Positions 31,760 through 44,334 are shown, counted from the stretch's first letter. The stretch: DNA of 64,000 nucleotides from Imbricaverruca yamaguchii (GCA_034440575.1 JAOTOL010001559.1:248001-312000), one strand, 5' to 3'. A program made the numbers and translations. Notes: generated by a model not told the origin, from the letters alone.

Positions 31760-32740
31760 TGGAAAAATCCTACAGGATTGTCCCGCACAATTGTGCATGG
31801 CAGGGTCTTGAGGGATCCTGCAGGATTATGTGTGAGGAATTGATACAAGGGGATATTACAGGATCCTGCACATAAATCCTGCAGGATCCTGTAAGCCGCC
31901 ATCAAGAGGTAATCCGCCCTGGTAGCTCAGTTGGTTAGAGCGTTGGCCTGCACTGGTCTCCCCTGTCCTGACCACACAGGGTTCAAGTCGCTTCGCGCCC
32001 TCGCATGTAGCCCCCGGCTGAGAGTGTCAGTTGGCATCTGGCCCGATAAGGCCGGGGATGAGCTACCGGGCGGTTGTGTCGGTGCATTGACTGCACGTTA
32101 AACTTTCTATCAAAATTTTGCCGTTGAACTTTAATTCATGGATCGGGTGGAGAGGTCAGGGTTCACGCAACAAGCTCTGCTTAGCAATATAATCCTGGTT
32201 CCTAAAGCCACCCCAGCAACATCTCGGACTAAATTTAAAAAAATACAATCCTGTCGCACCCAGGGCTGTCCTACATGGTCTTTTACATCAATTCTGTTGA
32301 ATCCATGACTGTCATCCCGGGTCCTGCATGACAATTGGATGGGAGCCTCCAGGATCCTGTGGTGTCCTGCATATAAATCCTGCAGGGCCCTGCGCTAAGA
32401 TTTTGTTGGATACTGCATGCGAATCACACAGCATCCTGCAACATGAATTGTGCGTGTCCCTTCATGGCTTGTGAAGGATCTTGCATGATTACCGTCAAAT
32501 TTCTGAACAATAAACAACATGATCATGTACAGTAACCCTGCAGGATCTTACACATTAATTCTGCAGTCTGCAGTTTGGCGCAGGGAATGTACTGTATCCT
32601 GCATAATCATCTTGGAAGATCCTGCACAGCAATAAAACAGGATGATGCAGAGCTACATGATTGTGTAGAGTAATCATGCAGCAATCACCTTGCACAGTAG
32701 TCTTCCATGATTACTGTGCGTATGACCCAACATACCGCGA
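31760..32740. repeat. TCCTGCAGGA-rich degenerate repeat cluster
   Basis: Variants of AATCCTGCAGGATCCTG recur many times at 31,765-31,900 and 32,335-32,700, in both orientations because the core is palindromic. The cluster is split by the SINE at 31,914-32,246. A similar cluster is at 45,285-45,480 and single motifs occur elsewhere (49,028). Confidence 0.65.
31914..32246 (+). mobile_element. tRNA-derived SINE, full-length
   Basis: The head has GTAGCTCAGTTGGTTAGAGCG (A box) and GGGTTCAAGTCGC (B box), an RNA polymerase III internal promoter. The body has AGTGTCAGTTGGC, CCCGATAAGGCCGGGGA, GCTACCGGGCGG and, near the end, CAGGGTTCACGCAACAAG with CTGGTTCC. It ends in an A-rich stretch (AAATTTAAAAAAATACAA). 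It matches the minus-strand copy at 47,577-47,892 over its whole length. Confidence 0.85.
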
Positions 32741-34400
32741 AGCACACGGCTGATATCTGCAGGATTATTCACAATAATGCGGCAACATTTAGATAATTCA
32801 GAATAATGTAGGATTTTGTGTAGAAACAATGCACCATATGTGACACCATACTTATAATTTAGAACGTGAATTCTTTCTGCCTAGAAATTATACGAATGAT
32901 GTCGCACAAACCTGGGATCTTCCCATACACATTATGTACATATTATGCACGTATCGATCTTGAATGAAGTGCACGTGACCAATAATTTTTCAGTAAATCG
33001 GCCTGTCTATGTCAGGGATCTTGAGAGAACAAATTGTTCCACAATTGGCATGGTTCAGTATGTGCCAATTATCAAAGCTCAAAAGCCATCAAATTAACAC
33101 AACACAAAATGTTAGGTATCTCTGTATTATGAGTCTTCAGAACACAACACAAATGTTCTGGTGCCGTGATTATATAACGTTCACATGAGCTCTACGGTCC
33201 GAGCAGGCGTGGTGGCGGACTCCAAGCGACGTTTTCACAGCTTTGTTTCATCATTTAGTTTTGCTCTAATATTCTTCGGACTTCACCCTCGGACAAGGTA
33301 AGCATGCGACAAAGGAAGACTGAAAAGGAGCACATAGGTGTAAACATAAATTTTATAACGGTAAATTCATTTTTTAAATACATCTATATAAATATTCCAT
33401 TTATGTAAACGTGTGGAGAAAACGTCATCAGCACATGCAAACGCGCACAAGAATTCATAGAAATAAAAACCGGCGAGCCACCCAAAATAAAATTAGCATT
33501 ATGTCACCACTCGAGCATCCCAACACTTAAAAAAGCAAATCAAGCTGCATTCCAGAATCCTTTGTACATTATGTTCCTAGGGTCTAGGGCGCACCAACTG
33601 TATCGGTTGCACAGCACCCCTATGTTCATCAGTCAGACTATAGTTTATGATTATACTCGGTTGATTACAATCACTCGAGCATGCGGCATTAGCTAAACTG
33701 CCAATTAAAAGCGTTCTTATCTCAGTATGAATCGCATGCACAACACCCTGTGCATCTTTACATTAGATGTTTCGCACACAAACTAGATAATGATGAAATA
33801 CACCAGCGTGGTACTGGTGTAAACTGGTACTCAGGGGCGCGATGAGAAACGTTGTAAGGGAGGGACAGATACTGCTGGCAGCCTCTCAGCCTCCCACTGC
33901 ATGTATGTAATGAAGCTAAGGTAACTCATGCATAACATCTGATATGGGGCAGATATTTGTATGACTATGCCAGTGTGTAGCCTATGCCAGTCTGAGTATG
34001 CCATCGCTATAATACCCAACTGAGATTTCTTTGTTTGTGTAGTATCCACGGGGTGCATATGGGAATTTGAAGACAGGGATGGATGATGAAGACTACGAGT
34101 CCCCGGGAACACCTCCGCGTTTCTACATCCCTCATCGGGGCGACTGTGTTATCTCGAGGGAGCGCCAATTCCCTGGCCAGGCGAGTAACGAGGCTAACCC
34201 CACCGCGGGGAACATCTTAACTTCCTTCACATCCAGGACTAGAAAGTATGCATCCAACCATTGTTATATGCTTAAGAAACTTAACACTGTACGACTTAAA
34301 CAACTTAATAAACTTAACAAACCCAACATAATCCAACTTAGGTCAGGTCCTACCCGGTTTGGCAAATTCGTGCCGTTCCGTCACCACCCCACCAACCATT
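32741..34400. other. Intergenic, no gene supported
   Basis: AT-rich unique sequence. Short CTTAA-rich iterations occur at about 34,270-34,345. Frames of 93 and 136 residues near 33,831 and 34,067 show no motif. Confidence 0.45.
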
Positions 34401-34473
34401 TGAGAAGAGACGGGAGTGGCCTCCGGCCGGGTACCGGTATTGCTCCCTCTACGACACCGATCATGGCTGGGAA

Positions 34474-37400
34474 TTGAGGCCCGCCCAGGAGCTCCCGACA
34501 TGGGGGCTTCAGGCCAGACATCCCGACCTGGATCGAGGGAGACGTCGCCTAGTGCAGGAAGACAAGCCCACAACGCCTAGCCCCCATCGTCCCCAACTCC
34601 AAAACGCGGGCTCTGTCCATACCGCAGATACTTGGAGGGCGATAGGCCCGCCTCCCACACCTCTCCAGGCAGGCGATCAGTCCCGCTTGTCGCCTGCAAC
34701 AGGCCGGAAGCGCGTCTCGCCGTGGTCAGTCTCGCCAACCGGTGGGGTTAGTCCGAGGTCTCGAGCGCGGACAACATCCGACCCATGGGCCCCGGCTAGT
34801 TCGCCATGAACTGACCTGTTTTAACATTTTTTCTAGCATAGCTTTCTATACCAGCGGTTTTACAATAGAACTGCGGGGGTATTATAAGCAGTGCCCATGA
34901 CTTGCAGGCTGTGCTGAGCAGAGTCTGTCCGGTGGCGTTCTGCCTACAGGAGACTAAGCTGTCGCCGGACACAGTGATCCAGGTCAAATGTTACACCATC
35001 CGCCGAAAAGAAGTAGCATCTGACACTATATCACATGACGGAGTGCTACTAGGCATCCACCATAGTGTCCCCTCGTTGCCACTGGTGGTGAACACACATC
35101 TGCAAGCCGTCGCTGCCAGGGTGCACTTTGGTCGGTAAATGATTTCGTTATGTAGTATTTGCCTGCCCCTATGACTTCATTTCCGTCTGCCGAGTTGAAG
35201 CTTATTTGCTGTCAGCTCCCCCAGCCAGTTCTAATTCTAGGCGACTTCAATTCATATCCCGCTTGGGGATGTGAAGATGCAAACTGGCGTGGGCGTGTTA
35301 CGGAACAGTTTTTACACGAAGAGTCGTTGTGTGCATTAAACACAGGAACCATAACTCATTTTAATATGCCATCTGGACAAACCTCTGCGCCAGACCTCAG
35401 TATTTCTACTCCTCAACTTGTGCAATATTTTAATTGGTCGGTGGACAATGATCCTATGGGAAGTGACCACTTCCCTATATGGCTGGAGTACCCTGACGGC
35501 CCTGTCCTTGGACAGAGGCCGCGGCGATTGAACTTTCGCAATGCAAACTCCACCGAATATGAAACACAAATAGAAACAGCTTGCTCCACCGATGGGCAGG
35601 AGAAACAACAATGTATAGAACAGTTTACATCACTGCCGCTAAATTCTGCATCCGCATGCATACCTCGTACCTCCGGTGCTCTCCGGCGTACCCCTGTTCC
35701 GTGGTGGACGGAGGAATGTGGAGACGCCATCCGCGCAAGAAAAAGGGCATATCGAAAATTTAGTAAAAACAGTAACACCGAAAACATGGTCGTCCTTCTG
35801 TGGGCCAGGGAACCCTAGGGAACTTTAAACTTCGGAATTGTAACCACTTTTCAAAAAGTTGGATGTTCGGGGTCACGGCTTTGACCTCATTTGGTGCATG
35901 ATATATTGGTCTGATCACATCGTGTGACATGTTGTTATGTTCGCAAGGTACAAATAAACATATTTCCGGCCATTTCGTGCATATTTAGACAGTACCTTCG
36001 ATATAACTGATGATTTTCTTAGTGAAAAAATCAATTCTAGACATTTGACCTGACCTGGAAGGGCAACCATTGATCTTAGAAGGTCATGCTGAATTCCAAT
36101 CGTGAGATCTCTGCCAGCTCTATAACTTTGGTTTTGGATCGTTTTCGTAACACGCACGGTTTCGATTCGCCAGGGGGTCGTACCCCCCCCCCCCCATATA
36201 CGACCGAAGGTGGTAAAATGCTGAATACTGACAAGGGTTAAACACTTTTTTTCCGACGCACAATGCGGTTTTTGATAGAACCGGAGTTCAGTTGACTACA
36301 TCCTAACCCTGGACACTGCAGTACACGTAGCGTTTAAGCAGAAACGGCACGTCGGCGCTGTCCTTTTTTACATTGAGGCAGCGTATGACACGACTTGGCG
36401 CCATGGAATCATTGCAAAGGTATATAAATGCGGTATTCGGGGCTCAATGGGGGCTCAAAGAACTTTCCGGCCGATAGACATTTTCGTGTTCGTGTTGGTA
36501 ACCAGCTATCCAGAGGAGTTGTACAGGTTAGCATGTGGCATCACAGGGAAGTGTGTTAAGTGCAGCACTGTTTGCAATAATGATAAATGAAATTTTGCGA
36601 CGTACTTTCACCACAGCTTGGTCGGTTTCTGTTTGTAGAGGACTTAGCTATCTGGTGCAGCACAGCCAGGCTGCCCGCTATGTCGAGACGTCTCCAATTA
36701 GCCGTCAGAAAACTTGAAAGATGAAGTGTAATGAACGGATTCAAATTTTCAACAAAAAAGACAACCGCAATGCATTTCTGTCGCCGGCGTAACGGTGCAG
36801 GATTCTGCTTCAGTTTGCACGGAATCCAAATACCGATGCCAACTGCGGTGAAGTTACTTGGGGTGACTTTAGATTCACGTCTTAGTTATACAGAACATTT
36901 TAGAACAATCCATGACAAGTGTTTGAAATCACTCGGCATACTGAAGTGTGTTTTTTGTACTAGCTATGGAGCTGACAGACACTCACTGCTCCTGCTGTAT
37001 CGCTCACTGATACTATCCAAACCGGACTACGCTTGCTTTATTTACGACGGAGCGCGCAGCTCCACCAAACGATCATTGGACACTGTTCATCACACCGCTA
37101 TCCGCATCGCGACAGGAGCATTTCGCACGTCACCCATTATGAGCCTTCTGGTGGAAGCATACGAGCCTCCTCTATGTCTGCACAGATAAAAGTTTGGAAT
37201 GTGATACGCCTGCAAGCTCCGCCAGTTTCCTGGTCATCCGGCTCACCCACATGTCTTCGGATCAAATACGGACTCGTTTTTGAGAGGAACAGAATCCGAA
37301 TGTCGCTCAGTTCGGTGTGAGAATTTGAAAGCTTCTGCAAAATAGTCCAGTTCAACTTCATGGAATTCGGAGAGTCCAGGACATGGAAACACCCCCATGG

Positions 37401-37530
37401 CAGCTGATTGCCCCGGAAGTGGATGTATCTCTCACGAAAATTAGAAAAGCCGATGTCGCTGCAGCAGATTTTCGTGCACTTGCGCTGGAACACATTGAAA
37501 CATTCCACGGCTGGGTGTGAACATACACGA
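34474..37530 (+). mobile_element. I-clade LINE, broken copy
   Basis: An ORF1 tail (34,474-34,809) ends near GRKRVSPWSVSPTGG. An APE-type endonuclease follows: CLQETKLSPDT (34,950), ILGDFNSYPAWGCED (35,230), GSDHFPIWLE (35,460), then the linker PVPWWTEECGDAIRARKRAY (35,695). From 35,819 to about 36,240 unrelated sequence replaces the start of RT. RT resumes at about 36,260 (DTAVHVAFKQKRHVGAV, EAAYDTTWRHG), with the catalytic YxDD box changed to FVED near 36,640, and continues VMNGFKFSTKKTTAMHF to 37,189. A PPWQLIAPEVDVSL segment (37,395) ends with HIETFHGWV near 37,520, where RNase H would start. Several stops and frame changes make it dead. Confidence 0.85.
35819..36240. other. Foreign segment inside the I-clade LINE
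   Basis: About 420 bp with no LINE coding sequence. It contains TTGACCTGACCTGG near 36,046 and a run of 14 C at about 36,185-36,198. It replaces the missing N-terminal half of RT, so it is an insertion plus deletion or a repair filler. Confidence 0.6.
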
Positions 37531-38259
37531 ACGATTGCTTGATTTTCGATGATTTTCTATTGATTTCAAACTTTTATCACGTAATGATCTCATCAGGAAC
37601 CATACTATATATCTCGTTTTTTTTCGTAGCACTGACTTGAGGTTAGGTCGCGGCCATGAGTTCTCCCAGTATAGGGTTATGGTAAAATATACAAATGTTG
37701 CCTGGTTACATATTTGCTCTCGGAATGACCTCACAACTGTTGTGTCTTATGGTTGGAAGCTATGTTCAATGCTACCGCTGACATATTTGCTCAGTGACCT
37801 CACCAAGGTCATCTGAGATCACCTGAGATCACTAGCACATTTCTGCGCATTATATCGCACTGCATTGAGCTAGAAGGCTGAAATTACCGTCATTGTGCTT
37901 GTATCGCCAGGGCGTGTCGATTGATGCATTACATGCCCTCCCTAAGCTACTTAATGATCTTGACCTGAGGTCATAGTTTCGGGGTAAGAAGTATTCCTGC
38001 TTGGGCATGTAATTGGCGCCTCGATTGACCTCTGTAAGTCGAATAGCATTCGCCGTTTGTTTCAATCTGTACAGGTCCTGAGATATGTGCCAATATCTGA
38101 GAGTCCCACTCGATCCGGTCAAATTTGACCTATGATGACCCAGTGACCTGAATATTGACCTGAGCGAAAAAAAACGACCGAAACACTTTCAATAGAGCTT
38201 GTCACCAGCTATCCAACGCGTTTTCCGTTTGTCGTTAGCTAGCATAATTCTAGAGATCT
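37531..38259. promoter_or_regulatory. Non-coding segment with clustered TGACCT/AGGTCA half-sites
   Basis: Nine exact copies of the nuclear-receptor half-site AGGTCA or its complement occur at 37,726, 37,795, 37,806, 37,961, 37,968, 38,026, 38,126, 38,144 and 38,156. One pair is the everted repeat TGACCTGAGGTCA (37,961-37,973). This is much above chance for 440 bp. Whether any receptor binds is unknown; similar motifs occur in repeats elsewhere in the window, so a repeat origin is likely. Confidence 0.35.
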
Positions 38260-41200
38260 TAGAGGGCAGACATCTGCCCCCACCGGATCGGCGAAGTTGG
38301 CGCGGACCCGCCATCCCGCATCCGCTCCCCATTCAAATAGGCTGCCAGGTCAGGTGGTGTGGGTGCCGGGCCGAGCCGACGCCGAACCACAGTCTCGAGC
38401 TCGACGCTGGCGAGGCGCGCCGTCTCGGGGTCACGGGAGAGGAGGAGCTGCGACGTGGCAGCCGCCATTAAGACGTCCGCCTCCGCCACATACTCCGTCA
38501 GCCCCACGCCACCCGACGAGACAGGCGCGTACAGGTAACCCCCGGCGGCACTGCACGGCACGCCGAGGATCCCCTTCACTCGCCAGCGGAGCGCCACGTC
38601 GAAAGCTCGAAGTGGCCCCTTAGGCAGCACGCCGAGCCGCAGGCAGTGGGTGAGTCGCGGGACGATGAAAGTACGCAGCGTGTCCAGCTTTTGTCAAGGG
38701 CAAGAGCCTAATCGCACAGCCTTTCAGCATCCAGACGCGCTTCAGCCAGCACCTGCAGCTGCGGCTGCGAGAGTCGAGTGTGGCCCACCTGTCAGCCCAG
38801 GTACCGGTAAGAGCTGCCCTCTTGGATGGCGGGCAGCGGCACCCCATACAGCGTGAGGTCGGGCGGGGCGACGGCCCGCACCGACAGCAGTCCTGATTTT
38901 GCTGGGTTCCGCTGCAGCCCACACCAGCGGCAGCACCGCTCGAGCACCCCAGGCCCACGCCGAGCAGCCTCGACAGTGGGGAAGATCAGTGCCAGGTCGT
39001 CCGCAAACGCTAGACACTTGATCTACGCGCGCTCCAGCGCACGCAACAGGGGCTCCATTCCAATATTGAAAAGTAGCCCACTGAGCGGACAGCCTTGCCG
39101 AACACCCCGCAGGGTGTCAACACAGTCAGGCCGCAGGGTGAACGTCAGGGCTCCACCAGTGCGGAATCTGGTAGACGAACCCTCGTAAAGGTCACGTAGA
39201 ATTCCCAGAGCCTCGGCCGGGAGACCAAAGGCGTCTAGGACACTCCAAAGGTGAGAATGGGGGACCAAGCCGAACGCATTGGTCATGTTGACAAACACCA
39301 CATGGCACCCTTCATTGGAGCGACGTGCCTCATTGACAACACACTGGATCACAAAGTTGTGCTCCAGCACACCATCAAAGGACCTGAAGCCATTCTGACC
39401 GGGTGACAGCACATCTCCCGCCTCTGCCCAGGCGCTCAGCCGGTCCGCCCACACCCCAGCGTACAGCTTGGCAACCGTGAAGCCGAATGCTATCGGGCGC
39501 CAGCTGGCAGCCATGCTAGGATCGCCACCCTTTTGGTTCGGGACTGTCTCAGATTCCTTCCACGACGGCGGTACACGCTGCGCTCGCCGGCACAGCTCAA
39601 ATGCCGCCGCCAGGAGGAGACAGTCGGGATCCAGGGCGCGCCACGCGGCATAGCGCAGGCCGTCAGCGCCCGGCGCCGTGTTGGAGGCACGGCGCAGGCG
39701 GCGCAAGACCTCGTCTCAGTGGACGGGCGCCGTCAGGTGCGGGCAGTCGGGGGCACGCTCCAGCTGGGGGTGGGCTCCGGCCGGCCAGTCCGCCTACGGT
39801 TCCCGCTCCCCCGGCTGGGCAGCCAGGGGCGCGGCAAAGTGGGCTCGCAGGTCGGCCTCCGACACCTCACACCACGGCACCGTCCCCTCGAAAAGGCCCC
39901 GCACCGCCCCGGCGCGATCAGTCCTGTATAGCCGCTGAGGCGGCTGGCCTCACTGGGTCATGCATCGGGGCCTGCCAGGGCACCCGGTGATTCTCCCCGC
40001 GCGGCACAGCCGTCCCGGGAGGTGGCAGGGCAGGGGGTCTGTGGACGGTCACACGTCCATGCGGGGCCACGGGAGGGGGGGGCGAGGGGGGCGAAAGGGC
40101 GGAGGTCTGCGGCCGGGCGCCTGGGCGGCAGTGCCCGGCGAACCAACACCGTTGCGACCCGCCGCCCGTACGGCCGGCGGCGCGCCTGAGATGGTGCTCG
40201 GCGTTGAGCTCCTCCGCTCGATGGCAGAGCTCCTCCAGGACCGGCTTGACCTCCGTCCAACAGGCCCTGCGATCGACAGGCGCTGAAGGTGCTCCAGGAG
40301 CTCCTGCTGGAGGGGGGACAGGCGCCTCTCCGCCGGAGCAGAGGTCACCGCCCGGAGGTATCGGGTTTCCCCGGGGAAGGGCGGGGCGGAGCGGGAGCCG
40401 CCCCACCGGAAGCCGCCCCACGGCCGCGGCCACGACCCCGGCCACGACCGCGGCCCCGGCCACGGCCACGGCCACGGGGCACCGGCGGAGGCCCACGCGG
40501 GGACCGGGACCCGGACGATCCAGACGCCACGGGCCCACGGTTCCCCACCAGGATAGACCCCGGGGAGGGTCGGCGAGGAGCGGGTGACGGGGCAGCGCCG
40601 GACGACCCCGAGTCTGGGTCGGACGCCGGCACCGCTCGCCGGGAAGGGGACAAGGTCACGGCCGGTCCGATCGCAGCCGGGGGCCCGCCACGAGCACCGG
40701 CCGGCCGCGACGGCAGGGAGTGCGGTCCGCCAGACGGGCGGGCCGCAGCACCAGCGTCATCACCGGCTGGCACACGGCAGCCCCGGACACGCACGTCCCG
40801 GCCGACGAGTGACACCGCGGGCTCGCGACGGGCAAGGATGGGGCGGGGAGCGCGGGCCGCAAGGGAGATGTAGGGACTCGAGGATCCCCCAGAGCTAGAC
40901 GACGGGGGGCCGCGGGGCCCGCCGCAGGAGAGGCCCGGCCCCCACCGGCAGCCAACACCCCGCCCACACTCGCGCCAGATGCCAGCAGGGGACGGACACC
41001 CGCCCGTCTGGACAGGAGGCGGCGCCCCACCGCACGCCGGCCAGGCGGTACGGGAGATGGTGTGGGGCGGAGGTCGCGGCGGTGCCAGGTCCCCCCGTCG
41101 CGGACCGGGTCCCACCCCCTACGGGCGGAAGGGCAACTGGCGACGGCCACGGACCGAACCGCAGCCCCAAGCGGGGGAAACCCTCGAGGTCGGGCGAAGC

Positions 41201-43010
41201 GGCGGCGTGGGACGCCGACGAGCGGCCCACCGAGGGCGGCTGGACCCCCACACACTTACAGGAAGTGTGGGCACCCGCAGCCGGACGCTCCCCTCCCCAC
41301 TACTGGAGGAGGAGATGGCGTCGGCCCCGCCCCCGGCAGGCCCGGGCCCGCAGGCACGCGGCGTGGGAGCGCCCCCCCCACCACCACCGGCCGGGCCGCC
41401 ACGCCGCGGCCCGGCCAACACGCCACACAACCACCGGCGCACCATGTTCTCGTTGCGGTGGGCGGGCGGCACCTCCGGCGTCGTCCTTTCATCTGCTAGC
41501 TGCCCGCCCAACCGCAGCTCCCTTCACGGCCGCCCCGGAGCCGGGCCCGGGGCGGCCACCGCGCGCGCGTCCTCGTCCTCCTCTTCCCCGCGGCGGCCGG
41601 GCGGCACTTGTCGAACCTCGTCAGTGGAACACCGCCCGGTCCGCCGCGGCCCATCCTCCAGCCGCCCCGGAGCCGAGTCCGGGGCGGCGCGCAGGCCGGC
41701 GGAGCCCGGCCGCGCCCAGCGCGCCCCCTCCGAGCCCCCGCCCCCGATCCGGAACCCCGACGAAGTGACTGAGGACCCAGAGGTCCGCGCCACGCCGCCG
41801 GGGCCCGACGAACCCGCCACGAACGCCAGCGGGCCGCCTGGCGACCAAGACAGTCGCCACGGCGTCGGTGGCAGGCGGTGCTGCGCCGACGACCCCGTCG
41901 ACGCGAGGCCGCGCGACGTGCGGGGCCCACCAGACAGGGATCGCCGGAACCGCTCAAGACGAGCGGCTATTCGCTGCGCCGGCGAGGCGCTCCACGCCGG
42001 GAGCGCCCGCGGTCGCGGCTCGGCGCCGTCGCGGTGCGACGGCAGGGGCGCGCCCTCTCCAGCCACGGGGAGGCGGTGCGACCGGAGCCGAGGTGGCGAA
42101 GGCGGCGATGGCAGCGGCGATGGTGACGGCGCTGAAGCCGATGATGATGGCGGTGGTGGCGGTGGCGACGGCAGCAGCTGTGCCGGCGGCGTCGGCAGCG
42201 GTGCGCGACCCCGCCTCCGTGGCGGGGCGAAGTCTTCCCCGCTGCCGGAGTCCGGCGGGCCCTCCACACTGCCGGCGCTGGCTCCACCGCGGCCGGCCCG
42301 GGGCGATGGTCGCCGGGCCGGCGCCAAGGTGACCCCACCCTCGCAAGGTCGCGTGAGGTGGCTGCGCATGTCCACGAGGGTATCACGGGTTATTGTGCAC
42401 CCCCTCGGGCAGCGGCGCAGCCCCGGCGACGGGGTGGGGTCCACTGCCGCCGGCGTCCACTCGTGGAATCGTGTAAAATGCCGGGACAGGCTGTGGACTT
42501 GGGCGGTCCAGCCTGTCCGGGTGCGCCGGTACGCGCGTGAGCACCCCGCAAATATGCAGCGCAGGGTGCCCGGGAAGGGGAAGTAGACGACAAAGTCGTC
42601 CTCGTCCCTCTCGGGCCCACGAATAGTCGCGGGGCCCGGGGAGCCGCTGATGGTACGGCTCCCCCACGCGTACCGGCGTTGCTGCAGCCGTCTCCGATAA
42701 AAACGCATGTGCGGGCCGTGTAAATCGGCCCACACAGAGGCGTTAAAAACGATAAAATTGGCCAAGACCAAGGCGCGGGCGGCGACGGAAAGTGCAGATG
42801 GGCACCGACACCCAGAAATCCAGGGGCGGTGGGGGCCACCTCAACACAGCGACCACCGCCGTGTCACGGTGGTGGGGGATGGGCCCACACCAAGGCAACA
42901 CAACGGCGGACGGCCGTAGAAGACGTAAAACTCCACCTTCCTCGAGAAGTCCAGGTGCCGGGCCGCCCGCGAGAGAGTCCTTGTCGCCGTCGCCGCCACG
43001 CGCCGTGCGG
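38260..43010 (-). mobile_element. NeSL/R2-type non-LTR retrotransposon, GC-rich, 3' part missing
   Basis: One minus-strand frame from 42,771 to 40,345 (about 800 codons) has only two stops (near 41,525 and 41,120). Its N-terminus has CIFAGCSRAY...HSLSRHF and CPRGCTITRD...MRSHL zinc-finger-like motifs (about 42,590-42,350). A long Pro/Arg/Gly-rich stretch ends in RG repeats near 40,450. After frame changes the pre-RT block (LYRTDRAGAVRGLFEGTVPWC, about 39,920) and RT follow: NTAPGADGLRYAAW (39,680), SPGQNGFRSFDGVLEHN (39,400), motif A VFVNMTNAFG (39,290), GVRQGCPLSGLLFN (39,100), LAFADDLAL (39,015). Post-RT sequence (GGYLYAPVSSGGVGL, 38,540) ends at 38,260, so the C-terminal restriction-like endonuclease and 3' UTR are absent. 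The clade is by resemblance. Confidence 0.75.
39023..39706 (-). pseudogene. Reverse transcriptase domain of the NeSL/R2-type element
   Basis: 227 residues containing the RT core up to just before motif C. Motif A normally has a catalytic Asp; here the codon is AAC and gives Asn (VNMTNAF), which alone should abolish polymerase activity. An in-frame TAG separates this block from FADD, a TGA precedes it near 39,715, and a TGA follows RYLG near 38,800. The segment is clearly homologous but inactive. Confidence 0.8.
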
Positions 43011-43887
43011 GATACAAAGCCTAAAATGATGCCCGTGAAATTCTCTAGCTCCATACACAAATAATTGGTATAACTATGCAATCAGACCTTCATATTTTGG
43101 CAGAGACAGGTCCATCATTTACGAATGCCATTATCTTCCTCACATTTATGTGCTGAACATGATGTGTGAGAAATCCAAAGGTAGGTATTCGGGAAACAGA
43201 ACGTGATCAGATACCTTGATCAGATACACCCCTCTTCCCATATACAGGAAGAGCTTCTCTTTCCAAACCTAATCCTATGTTCAATAAAAGCTGTGCTCAA
43301 TATGTCCATATTGATGGATTGAATGAATGAAGATGTCTTTGATAATTCAATTTAGCGTCTCACATATTTAATCAATGACAGAACACACAAACCTCCAATT
43401 GATGACTGACTACTGACTGCGGCCGGCCTCAAACGTTTTGAAAGCGGCGCCTTTTGCGCGTTCATGACACTCAACGATTCAACCTCAATGAGTTGAGACT
43501 ACTATAATGCCATAGCGCCGATTAGCAACGTGGAGAAGACAGTTTCGCACGACCACAGAACATGAATCAGGTGTGCATCCACAGTTTTCGTAAAGGTGTT
43601 TTTTTAAATAAATGTTTCATGCGTCGCACATAGTGTCACACAGTCATCACCGCAATACACATGCAGCGCGCCGAGTTCATCGCGTGGCATGGCCACGGCG
43701 CGTTGTGTTACGGAACTGGGCACCGAAGTGCGAGGTTGATATAAACGCGCGATGATGGACTAGACTCGTGTTGGCCCCCGGCCAGGCTGCTGGTTTCGCC
43801 AACATTCCAGGCTTTATCGGTGGGGCGTGCTGGCCCCTGTCGGTGTGTCTAGTCGCGTACTGTGGTCGATTTTTGCCAAGCATTGTG
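43011..43887. other. Intergenic, no gene supported
   Basis: GC content drops sharply at about 43,010, marking the 5' edge of the retroelement. The rest is unique with only short frames. Confidence 0.45.
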
Positions 43888-44290
43888 CTTAACCCGCGCC
43901 GTCTCTCCGGTCAGATACTCACACTCCGTCTCAGGGGAAGGGGATAGTACCCATACTCTATAATCCAAACTAAGGGTCGCACAAAAACAAAAGTTGTGTC
44001 ATCAGAAAGCGCTCAACGATTACGGTCCGAATCCACCCCAAAACAAATTTTCCCCAAAAGTGACGCCACTAGAGAGGCTAGAATGTCACGACTTTCCACG
44101 ACTTACATTATGTTTTTGGCTCTAGGGAGATTATTTTGGGGCATATTTAAAAAACTATTTGGAATCAGAAAAGAACAGCGAAATCGACAAGGGCCATACA
44201 AATTCCTGGCCGCTCAACAATATATTTTTTTTGCTTTCTTCAAAATTTCTAAATTTTGTGTTTTCAAGTTTTCTTTAATTTTCTCTTTCT
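43888..44290 (+). repeat. Rep-A, copy 2
   Basis: Collinear with 4,868-5,275 over its whole length with roughly 80% similarity by eye. It begins TTAACCCGCGCCGTCTCTCC and ends in TTTTCAAGTTTTCTTTAATT. Confidence 0.8.
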
Positions 44291-44334
44291 AATGGGTAGA
44301 GCAGATCGAGAAACGTTGTTGGAAGTCAACTTGC

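Noticed and set aside
31914..31990. tRNA gene
   Set aside because: It is the head of a 333-bp repeat present in another full copy, so it is a SINE.
40345..42586. Long plus-strand frames (up to 535 residues) opposite the NeSL-type element
   Set aside because: In very GC-rich DNA stops are rare on both strands. The minus strand has recognisable zinc fingers and RT, so the plus frames are shadows.
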